NCBI GenBank assembly: GCA_008828725.1
Contig: MEHQ01001452.1
Span: 111,756-175,755, forward strand
Length of the DNA stretch: 64,000 nucleotides
Direction: 5' to 3'
Source: Saccharina japonica
Lineage: Eukaryota; Sar; Phaeophyceae; Laminariales; Laminariaceae
Shown here: positions 55,395 to 64,000 of the stretch, in pieces
How positions within the stretch are numbered: the stretch's first letter is position 1
Layout of the letters: every line of letters starts with the position of its first letter
Notes under the pieces: model-generated
Databases searched by the model: none
The model's input: the letters and a program-made list of their open reading frames with translations, nothing else
Told to the model about the DNA's origin: nothing
Position numbers and translations under genes: made by a program

Positions 55395-55810
55395 TTAGAG
55401 ACCGTGCACTTTTTCGATTTGAAAATCTGTTGACCCAAGTCGTCGGATTTTGGACCAAAATCTGACGACGTGGTGGGCCATCGGATTCTCAAATCGAAAA
55501 ATATCCGGTCAGATTTTGTACAATCGGACTGCATAATAAGCAGATGACTTCGTGTTTGAAATCGAAAAATACAAATCTGAAGCTCGAAATCGAACCGCAT
55601 AGGAAACAGCAAATTTTCAAATCGAATCGTTTTCAAAACGATTTTTGTTTATGAATCGAATTGAACTTTCATCTGATTTGTTCAAAAATGAATCACGGAG
55701 AAAGCATTTGTACTTCGGGTCGAGGGAAAATCGATCCGATCGAATTGCAAAAAAAGTCCCGAAATACTTCTATTTTTGCAAATCGAATCGAATCGATTCG
55801 AATCAATGAT
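55395..55810. repeat. Word cluster, AAATCGA/TCGATTT
   Basis: Words such as atttgaaaatc, caaatcgaaaa, aatcgaatcg and aatcgattcg recur about twenty times without a fixed period. The word is self-complementary at the core (TCGA, AATCGATT). Same style as the clusters at 3.8, 46.9 and 60-62 kb but with a different word. Confidence 0.6.
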
Positions 55811-55970
55811 AAAGACTTGTGACTATATTTTGTCATTTATTATTTTTATATATAATACGTAGCTATAGGTGCAAAATTGGGCGGTGGACAGAGAATAGGA
55901 GACTCACACTACAGGGATAATCATTTGAGATTTCCCGTAAAATATAAGAAGTTTCTAAATCGATCAAATT

Positions 55971-56245
55971 TTTCTGGTAGAATCGCAGTTAAAAACGAAC
56001 AGCCCAGAATGAAGATACGTGTCAAAACCAAAGGAATTTTTCCCCACCGACTGGCACAACGAAACAGAAGGCCTGCTCGGTAGCACAAGGAACTGGAGCT
56101 CCCTTCTACCCGATGCCGGCGTTATTTGAGCCATTATGACCGGCACACTGCTCTCCGATCTGCCGGCAAGGCGTGTCTCTTCGAACTGCAAAAAACACTG
56201 CAAGTCGGTAGTCCAGAGGCTTGCACCGGGAAAAATAATGGGCTC
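55971..56245 (+). repeat. Single arm of foldback family F2
   Basis: Matches 9,368-9,625 in direct orientation: agcccagaatgaagata, atgccggcg, accggcacactg, cggcaaggcgtgt and gaactgcaaaaaacactgc. The second arm is absent. Confidence 0.7.
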
Positions 56246-56532
56246 GAGCCAGCACCTCAGCCCAACGAAATAAAGGTTGACATACCCACGACCCATGGGT
56301 CCATTGTAACGTCGGCCGTTTCCAATTTCGATGCTTGTATCGCTCGTGGGCACAATTATTATCTACCAACAACTCGGTCTGATGGCTCCCGTCCCGACTG
56401 CGGACCACCACCTCACCGTGCTACTGCAATGACCGCAGCAGCTGCTGTGGCTGCAACATTTGGTGCTTCTGCAACACATGCTATCGATCGTTAGTCCGAA
56501 GAGAGGAAATATAACCCCAGTGCGGTGATCTT

Positions 56533-56871
56533 TTGGCGGGGGCTTCCCATGCTACAGCAGCAGCAGTAGTCCCCATCCCCGGTTCAGTATCGACACACGT
56601 GAACGTTCGCGTCGCTGCAACTTTCAATCGGAAGGTGTCTTCTGTGTGGGCCTACTTGAAGAAGCTTCATCGGGAGTTCCGTCCGCGGGATGAACCAGGG
56701 CACGAAGGACATCCGGTTTGCGTCGCGGAGACGACAAGGATTGTTGTCGGCTTCACCCACCATGGAACAGTGGCTTTTATCCAACACTTTCAAAAAGGCA
56801 TCACATTATATTATACTCCCGAGGAAATTTGCATAAACTCGTTGTACGAACGAAGCTGTTGGTTCGGATAA
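56533..56871 (+). pseudogene. Possible BED-finger fragment of a hAT-type transposase
   Basis: The frame encodes 112 residues. The part SSVWAYLKKL, about 20 residues later CVAE, then HGTVAFIQHF resembles a BED zinc finger (start with an aromatic W-x-F/Y-L, C-x2-C, then a T-x3-L-x2-H-type helix). The second Cys of the pair and the second His are not present, so the finger would be inactive. No catalytic domain follows. It may be an exon or debris of a hAT element; chance similarity is possible. Confidence 0.25.
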
Positions 56872-56924
56872 CAATCCAAGCACACCCGAAACGGTCGTAG
56901 TCACCGCAGTAGTACACCACATCT

Positions 56925-57350
56925 CACGGGCCGCGGCCCGGATCGGCCCACCAAAAAACGTAGCCCGCCTCACGGGCACGGTGGACGTCGGGGTAGTAGT
57001 AGCAGTAATACACTATATACGCTTGGCAGCGGCACAGGCCGGTCCGTCAAAACACGTGGGCCGCCTCATAGGCAGCGCGTATAGGCGCATTTAGACCTCA
57101 CATATCATAAGGCGCGGCGCGGACGATCAAATTGTTAGACGACGGGCTGAGGCCCGGACATTCCCATCATATTTCTATAGGATGGGCCGCCGCCTGGCCC
57201 GGCCCATTATTTTGCAAAGGATGGGCAGCGGCTCGACATAGCCCATCACATTTTGTTTTTTTCACGGCCCGGCCAAGCCCGGTCTATCAACGTGTCAAAA
57301 GTCTCGGCCCGACCCGGCCCGGATCAACGGCATATGATAAGCCCTGGAAA
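56925..57350. repeat. Word cluster, GGCCCGG/CCGGGCC
   Basis: Words such as gcggcccgga, gggccgcc, ggcccggccc and cggcccgac recur about fifteen times with phrases like ccgcctcacgggca and ccgcctcataggca in between. Spacing is irregular. A fourth, GC-rich example of a self-complementary word cluster. Confidence 0.6.
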
Positions 57351-57726
57351 ACTCCGATCTCAATATCACACCAATGTATTGTTTTACTGGTTTGAAATAC
57401 CAAAACGATATCACCACTGCGTAGTGTTCGCCTTCCGGTACGACACACAGATGCTGCCGTAAGGGACACTAGCGCAACCCATCTTCATGTTATCTGGCCA
57501 AAACCTATGTACGCACCGGTAGCCCGGGACGTTTGGTACATCTATTCACCTCTACCCCTCCATGAGGTTTTCGAGGTGGAACAATACGGGATGTGTCAAC
57601 TCCAGCACACGGAAATGCTACGCAGACAAGTCCAGCGACATCGCCGGAGTCCCCTCCCGGCCCGTCCGGAAGTTTTCTGCGCATGCCGCTACGGACGCCG
57701 AATGCTGGGCGGTTTGACCGGGGTTA

Positions 57727-58540
57727 TTGGGAGGGACCCAGGTGTTTTGTTGTCTACATCTGTACATGGCGCGAGAACAACGGGACCTGTTGGACGACCC
57801 TGTACCCTACCGCGGCGCCCGAACTACGATAACTCCAGAGGTACCCGGGAAGCAACCCGCGGGGGATTCTGGGCGCGGGCTCTGGACGAGTAGAGGGAAG
57901 TATGTATCGGTCGCACCGTATGAAGCGTAAACAAAAGACAGCGTAAAGACAGTGTCAACAGCGGGATCACCCGGTTTTACGGGGAGGCTAGACATCGAGG
58001 AATACTCCGAGCAACAGCGGGTAGCGCGCCAGGAGAAGCTGGCGCGCCGAGGGCTAGAAGTCACGGACGGTTCGGCGAAGAAGGACGAGGCGAGGAGGAA
58101 ATCGTGCCCTGCTCGACGTAGGAGTAAGGCGGGAGGTTGCTCTCCTTGGTCGTCTATTTTTCAGGTGGACCCTCGGCCGAGGCGGTACGCTTCCGCAACT
58201 CTGGGGGAACGCCAACCACAACCTCGGAGGAGACAATGCGGCCAAGCTACGAGTAGTTGCGGGTGGATGCCGTATGCACTCTATACTTAAATGCGTGGCG
58301 TGCCCAGGAAAAGTCGTGCATTCGACGAAGATCGGTCTGTGCGCTACGTGCCATAATTGTTCTCCCGGCTGTAAAGCGACCCACCTCTGCCTGAAGCGCC
58401 ACCAGCATTGTCCCGCTTTTGTGCAAATATGCCAAGCCGATGGGGTGAGGGTGCCGGCCGGGGTCGTGCGGAATTACAGACCCAACAGCGACTGCTTATG
58501 CTTCATGGAAGACTGCTTTCACACCTTCTTCTTAGTGTAG
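57727..58540 (+). pseudogene. Cys/His-rich coding remnant (possibly transposase zinc-binding tail)
   Basis: One frame runs from 57,727 to 58,290 with a single stop at 57,928. It includes a charged helical segment (DIEEYSEQQRVARQEKLARR). A second frame (about 58,170-58,540) carries a compact cluster: C-x2-C-x12-C-x2-C-x2-C-x3-C, then LCLKRHQHC. A pyrimidine tract ending tttttcag at 58,163 could be a 3' splice site joining the two, or a frameshift separates them. The cluster recalls the C-terminal Cys-rich domain of piggyBac-like transposases, but no DDD core was identified. Confidence 0.25.
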
Positions 58541-59769
58541 TTGTCGATATGAGGAAGACGCATTTGCAAAGATGCGGCTGTGGCCGAGAAAGTCCGCAAA
58601 AGACAACCGCGCGTGCAGCATATGCAGCTGGGTTGAAAAGCGCTGCTTGCTGGTGTGTGGGTGCAGAGGCAGCTGCTACCTGGGCCCTCCTCCGGGGGCA
58701 GTCGCGTCGAACGATGCCGCGACTCCGAAGACGGAGGATGGCGGGGGAGAATAGGACGGGGGGAAATAGCGGAATGGAGAGACTAGCAATGGCATTGCGA
58801 CTGGGGAGGCATAGACTGATTGGATTGCGCTCATCGACATTTAGTGTGAAGGCGACCCTGTTGTCCTTGGTTGGTTGCCAAGCGACTCCGACCACATTTC
58901 TGTTACTGGTTAGGAATACGTCGTATATTATGTTTTATTATACCATTGGGCGGGGCGTATGTTGGTTGGAGTATATGGAGGAGGTCGACATGTAACGGAA
59001 GCCAAGTGAGATCGGGAAGGGGGGGCAACGGTGGGCTGTGGACCGCTATTCACAAGTTTAGTATTTGTTCCCATATTTGTCGTTTATACACTATGCGCTG
59101 CGTTTGCGAGATTGGCATAGACCTTCTCGAACGTACTTGCTTGATTAGTGTTCAAGTCTAGCTATTGAAGAGAAAATAATTGAGTGCATACCGCTTTGCG
59201 GGTGTGGGTTAGGGCGAAGAGCGTGACGGTGGGATGGCGTTGTTTTTCACTGCCGCCTGAAAACGCGATTCTACGTCGTACAATAATACGTGAAATCGTG
59301 GTGCGCCTGTGGGTTTTCCCTAAACACGGTGAAAACAGAGCGCAAAACACTCATTTTCCTCCACAACAATCGGCACAACATTTTCTTGTCCGGAAGTGTG
59401 TGCAACTCTGCCGCGAAGTCAACAACAGCATGCAGACATCGGCACTTTGAAGTCTCCTGCCGTTTGTACATTATTTTAACCGACAGCAGCAGTAAAAGGG
59501 CGTAATGCCTCAGACAACGAAACACTTGACTGTCAATTGTGGTCCTCAATTCCAATTAATTGAAACGCATCGAGCTCTATCGTACAGACAACTTATGTTA
59601 ATAGAAACTCGCCAGGCCCTATTGTCCGTTCAATTTATATTAGTATACAACCAGCTACGTCAATGGTCGGAGCAATTGGCATTAATAGCTGTCTACGATG
59701 CTCCATTGTTGAACCCGTAGTATATTGCTATTTACTATCCCATTATATTGCAACGCCAATAACCTACTG
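58541..59769. other. Intergenic, no gene recognised
   Basis: A 195-codon plus-strand frame ends at 58,995 and overlaps a 130-codon minus-strand frame. Neither has a domain, and the plus frame crosses the preceding Cys-rich frame. Not called. Confidence 0.3.
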
Positions 59770-61800
59770 CAGCATTTGTCGGTGATAATTTCCCTGACAA
59801 TTTCATTTAATTGGCATCCTTCTAAATCAATTGTGCTGGCAATTCCATTTAATTGATATCCTTCTAAATAAGTTGTCCTGGCAATTCCATTTGATAGACA
59901 TCCTTCTTACCCGATTAAGCTGGCGATTCCATTTATTCGACATCCTTCTAAATATATTGTCCTGGCACTTCCATTTAAAAGACATCCTTCTAAACCAATT
60001 GTGCTGGCAATTCCATTTATTTGACATCCTTCTAAATCAATTCTCCAGGCAATTAAATTCAATAGACATATTTCTGAACCAATTTAGCTGGAAATTCCAT
60101 TTAATTGACATCCTTCTAAATAAATTGCGTGGACAAGGCATCTTTCTAAATGATGGTCCTGGCAATTCCCTTTAATTGACATCCTTCTAACTAAATTGAG
60201 TGGACAAGGCATCTTTCTAAATAATGGTCCTGGCAATTCCATTTATTTGACAGGCTTCGAAATATATTGTCCAGATGATTAGGTATTTATATTCAATAGA
60301 CAATTTATGTTGCCGGTCAATTGATCCCGGACGCTGCAATTTGAAGTGGACGCATCAATGGATGCATGAGGATGTTATTATTCTTGGAGTTGCAAAAAGC
60401 AAATGACTCATGAGGCTGTCTAGCGATTGGAATTGCCTGGCCAATTGATCAATGGATGCAGTTTATTAAATGGGATTGACTAGACTGGAATTGACCAGAC
60501 AACATATTTCGGAGGATGATCTCGGACAAAACATTTGGCGGCGGATTGCATTTCGTTTCTGCTTAACTGGACAATAAGCAGTGCAATAGACTATTGCGCC
60601 TACAATAAACCCACGTAAAATTTTATTAATTGGAATGAGGCGGAAAATTGGTTCCTAACATAGCAATTGGAATTGCGAAGACAACAACACAGTGTAGTCT
60701 GCCTACTAATCGGAACTGCTTAAGCAATTGTTTTCAAAGTCTGCTAATTAATTGGAATTGTCTTCTGCAATTTTTTCGCTCCGGAGACTCCAATACTCTT
60801 ATTACTTCTTCAATAGGATATGGGACCTACCCACAATGGACTATTGCTTTCACAGTAGATCTTCCGGAAGTCCATTTAAGTGGAATTGGTCGAGACATTG
60901 TTTTCGTGGTGCATCTATTAATAGGAATGGTTCGGCCAATAAATTTATGTCCTGCCCTTCCAAAAGATGTTGTTTCAGCAATTATTTTCTGGTCTTGTCT
61001 ACAAATTGGAATGGTCCAATCAAACTGTTTCTGCTCTGACCTTCCAATAGTAATTGATTCCACAATTAGTTTAAGGTCTCGCCTATCAATAGGAGTGGTT
61101 TGGTCAATAGGTTTATGTCCTGACCTTCCCAAATTATTTTTTGGTTGGTAAAATAGGGTTTGTCCTGATCCTCCAATTGTAAGTGTTCGATCGTTTTTTT
61201 TCTGACCTCGACAATTCCAATTAATAGATCGTACTCGAAATAATTTGGTTTGACAATTCCAATTGATAGGCAGCAGACGAAACAAATTGGCTGGACAATT
61301 CCAACTAATAGATCTCACTCGAAATAATTTGACTGGGCAATTCCAATTTATAGACATCACTCGAAATCATTGAGTCGGACACTTGCATTTATTAGATAGC
61401 ATTCGAAATCAATTGTTTCGGCAATTCCAATTAATAGACAACACTCGAAATCAATTGTAGGCACAGTTCCAATTAATAGACAGCACCCAAAATCAGTTGC
61501 CCGGACAATTTCAATTAGTCTATTTCAATCGAAATAATTTGGTTGGGAAAATCCAATTAATAGACAGCATCCGAAATCAATTGTAGACACAATAGACTAT
61601 TGTAATACAAATGATCTAAATAATTGCCCAGGCAGTTCCAATTAATTGACAACACCCAAAATCAATTGTCAGGGCAATTGTAATTAGTAGACAGCATCCA
61701 AAATGAATTACCCGGACAATTCCAATGAATATAATTCAATCGAAATCATTTGGTTGGGCAATTCCAATTGATAGACAACACCCAAACATACTTATAGACA
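59770..61800. repeat. Degenerate array of CAATTCCAATTAATTG words
   Basis: From 59,800 to 60,260 a degenerate unit of about 43 bp recurs (ggcaattccatttaattg followed by acatccttctaaataaattg). From 61,190 to 61,790 a related unit of 55-60 bp recurs (ggcaattccaattaatagac then a cactcgaaatcaattgt-type tail). The middle is a looser mixture of the same words. ORFs inside, such as 59,831-60,175, read as repeating WNCQ/FHLIDILLN peptides on the two strands and are by-products. Confidence 0.75.
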
Positions 61801-62144
61801 CAATAGACTATTGAAATAGGAATCGTCCAGGGTGTGATTATATGCATAAATAAGGGGAAAGCGGGGAAATCCCAGTTCCACGCACTAGAACATGAGTCTA
61901 AGATACGGCTCCTCAAAACCCATTCCCACACCCCTAAGTCGCTAGGATAAGAAGCAAAAACCGAAGACGCCATGTGTGATAAGACGGGGTGAGACACAGA
62001 GTATCCCCTTGCAGGTTTGTCTATTAAGCATCCTTGGTGTTACCCACTTTCACGCAGAATCAAGCGTCGAAGAGAAGCAGCTTTTATTAATCCCCGAGCC
62101 AGATGACATCTGGCTCGGAAGGGCTTCATGTATGGCTTGAATGG

Positions 62145-62298
62145 CGGCAATTTTTTAATAGGGGGGCCTGGGGAAAAAAAAAAAAAGAGAGAGAAAGATT
62201 TCGCAGGTCTTTCGGAGGTTTTTTCGATACGGGCTACGGGGTTGCTCAATTTTTCGAGTTTTGGTTTCCGGCCATATGCCCTCTGCTGCGAGGCCACC
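62145..62298 (+). repeat. 155-bp direct repeat, copy 1
   Basis: Almost identical to 63,069-63,224. Both run from ggcaattttttaatagg through an A-rich and gagagagaaag stretch to ctgctgcgaggccacc. This suggests a recent local duplication or element ends. Confidence 0.85.
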
Positions 62299-62443
62299 GC
62301 GAGCGCTACAGTTTGAACCTCGGCATGAAACTAGGCCCATTCGAACAATCTTGTGTAGGGCTATCGAAGGTGTTGAAACCAACTCAATGCGTGGGAGCAT
62401 GGAGGATATATGTATCATCTGGCGGAATTTTTTCCTGAAAAAA

Positions 62444-62812
62444 CAAGTTGCGGTATGGATGACCCACCAAGTGGTGGTGGGTGGTGGGTGGTATCAGCCA
62501 CCCCCGACGCAGAATGATACCAGTACGTACGTTCCACTCTCGTTGCGACGATAACAACAGCAGCAGCACGCTGCAGCAGCAACAACACAGCAACAACAGC
62601 CTTCCGTTGTACTCGTACGAGTTCCAAAAAGCAAGTTGCGGTATGGATGACCCACCAAGGGGTGGTGGGTGGTGGGTGGTATCAGCCACCCCCGACGCAG
62701 AATGATACGAGCACGTACGTTCCACTCTCGTTGCGACGATAACAACAGCAACAACACCAGAAACAACACAGCAACAACAGCCTGCCGTTGTACACGTACG
62801 AGTTCCAACAAG
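62444..62812 (+). repeat. Two-unit tandem duplication, about 185 bp
   Basis: Units 62,444-62,631 and 62,632-62,812 each start caagttgcggtatggatgac and end tacgagttccaa. They differ mainly in a CAG/CAACA run. The duplicated unit has a GGTGG-rich start. Confidence 0.9.
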
Positions 62813-62958
62813 CTCTCTCCACCGATCTTTCTAACCTCTGTGAGGCGCTTCTTCTGCGTGCGCACCGCCGTGCTTCGTTCGGCGGCGGGATTGACATTTT
62901 TGCAATGTTTATTGCTCGTGATTGGTCTACGTCACGATTTTTACGATTTTTTTGTGCT

Positions 62959-63066
62959 GTGATTGGTCTAAATCACGATTTTCCAGGCCCCACCACTACG
63001 AAATTGCCTCTAGTGATTGGTCTAAATCACGATTTTCCAGGCCCCACCACTACGAAATTGCCTCTA
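62959..63066 (+). repeat. Two-unit 54-bp tandem repeat
   Basis: Units 62,959-63,012 and 63,013-63,066 are identical by eye (gtgattggtctaaatcacga start). Confidence 0.9.
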
Positions 63067-63068
63067 CT

Positions 63069-63224
63069 GGCAATTTTTTAATAGGGGGGCCTGGGAAAAA
63101 AAGAAAAAAAAAGAGAGAGAAAGATTTCGCAGGTCTTTCGGAGGTTTTTTCGATACGGGCTACGGGTTTGCTCAATTTTTCGAGTTTTGGTTTCCGGCCA
63201 TGTGCCCTCTGCTGCGAGGCCACC
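63069..63224 (+). repeat. 155-bp direct repeat, copy 2
   Basis: Partner of 62,145-62,298, in the same orientation and differing in the length of the A-run and a few bases. Confidence 0.85.
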
Positions 63225-63764
63225 ATCTACCTTGCCTCTACCCCTCCCGATCTTGTAAATACCCGGAATACGAATGCCATCCGAGAAATACGAAAACGGG
63301 CCAATTACCTCTACTGAAGTAATTACCGACCTTCGAAGAAGTTCATACCATTACAGATAGTAGGATACCCCCAGTATCCGCGTGATTGATGCAGAAGGTA
63401 CAGTTCTAGGACGATTGTTTTGCTGCGAGAGCGAAAACTATCGGACCGAGTGAGTGTTTGCTTCCTGGTCGCCCGTAATTACCCGTAACGAAAAGCAAAG
63501 GCGGATACTTGTAACTTCTGCCGTAATTTCCTGCCCATAACGAGGTGGTCTACCTGCGTAGTTCGCACCAGAAAAATGAAACCTCGACGGTTTCAGAATA
63601 CTTACTTACTATGTTATGCAAACTGTTACATAGACAATGCTGCTATACGTATGATATGAATATGTGAATGGGATGGTTGACATAAGGGTTTGTGCATATT
63701 CTTAGATGGCAAATGGAATAAAAACGATACGCGTCGTCGGTCGACCCGATGGTCAATTAATAGT
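63225..63764. other. Intergenic, no gene seen
   Basis: No supported ORF or repeat apart from short taattacc words. Confidence 0.35.
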
Positions 63765-63948
63765 TGTACACTACCGGCCTTCTCATAAGAAAGTGTCCCA
63801 CCAGAAACTCAGCCTAAACATTACGGGAGAAATAAGAAAGTCAACAGCTATTATACTGAATTTAGTGTGGGACACACCCCTTTCTGAAATAAGAAAGTCA
63901 GCCTAAGCCCGTTTTCTGTTTTTTTTTATGAGCGGGCCGGTGTTGTAC
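63765..63948. mobile_element. MITE family B, short copy (184 bp)
   Basis: The ends gtacactaccggccttctca and tgagcgggccggtgttgtac are terminal inverted repeats. Two agtcagcctaa-type segments lie inside. It is shorter than the 54.6-kb copy, so a deletion derivative or subfamily. Confidence 0.75.
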
Positions 63949-64000
63949 CCTCGAATGATATTATTAATGATACTATTGTGAGAAGGGTTATGGTTTCCGG

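Noticed and set aside
58408-58995. 195-codon plus-strand ORF
   Set aside because: It overlaps the Cys-rich frame and a long minus-strand frame, has no domain, and reads as arginine- and leucine-rich chance sequence.
59827-60175. Repeating peptides on both strands (FHLIDILLN / WNCQ types)
   Set aside because: They are produced by the degenerate tandem DNA words and exist on both strands in overlapping frames, so they are not evidence of a repeat protein.

Overview
The window is eukaryotic nuclear DNA, most likely from a brown alga (Phaeophyceae) or a close stramenopile relative. The main evidence is two genes that encode long tandem arrays of a 38-residue cysteine/histidine unit with spacing C-x4-C-x16-C-x2-H-x12. 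That spacing is the signature of the EsV-1-7 domain, known from brown algae (the Ectocarpus IMMEDIATE UPRIGHT protein and its large family) and named after an Ectocarpus virus gene. The rest is repeat-dense, gene-poor DNA. There are no bacterial-style operons. I recognised no rRNA gene and no convincing tRNA gene.

Layout. From 0 to 11 kb are repeats only: a dispersed segment (635-1470), a cluster of a self-complementary word (3.8-4.4 kb), a three-level nest of miniature elements (4.9-6.5 kb) and two large foldback elements (7.0-8.3 and 9.4-10.2 kb). From about 11.2 to 21.7 kb is the left arm of a large, old inverted duplication. It carries EsV-1-7 copy L, broken by a stop codon, and a full-length non-LTR retrotransposon (11,506-16,058) with an uninterrupted 1228-codon ORF. 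From 21.7 to 32.5 kb is a gene-poor spacer with SINE-like and other repeats. From about 32.5 to 40.7 kb is the right arm, on the opposite strand, with the intact EsV-1-7 copy R. From 40.7 to 52 kb are further foldbacks, miniature elements and a second word cluster. From 52.3 to 54.2 kb (minus strand) is a broken gene for a glutamine-rich protein with a C-terminal CCCH zinc finger. It is interrupted by a 533-bp insertion with an 8-bp target duplication. From 54.6 to 64 kb are more miniature elements, CTG runs, three further word clusters, possible transposase debris and several local duplications.

How the parts relate. The two arms act as natural empty sites for each other. Wherever one arm carries an element the other lacks, the insertion boundary can be read directly. 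This fixes the retrotransposon (5-bp CAGCC duplication) and one miniature element (4-bp CGCG duplication), and it delimits a SINE-like insertion. The EsV-1-7 pair shows family growth by local inverted duplication. The arrays then diverged in unit number (about 15 versus 11 canonical units), and one copy decayed. The recurrent 0.4-2 kb clusters built from one self-complementary word, with a different word in each place, are the least explained signal here. All similarities were judged by eye and no alignment or database search was run.
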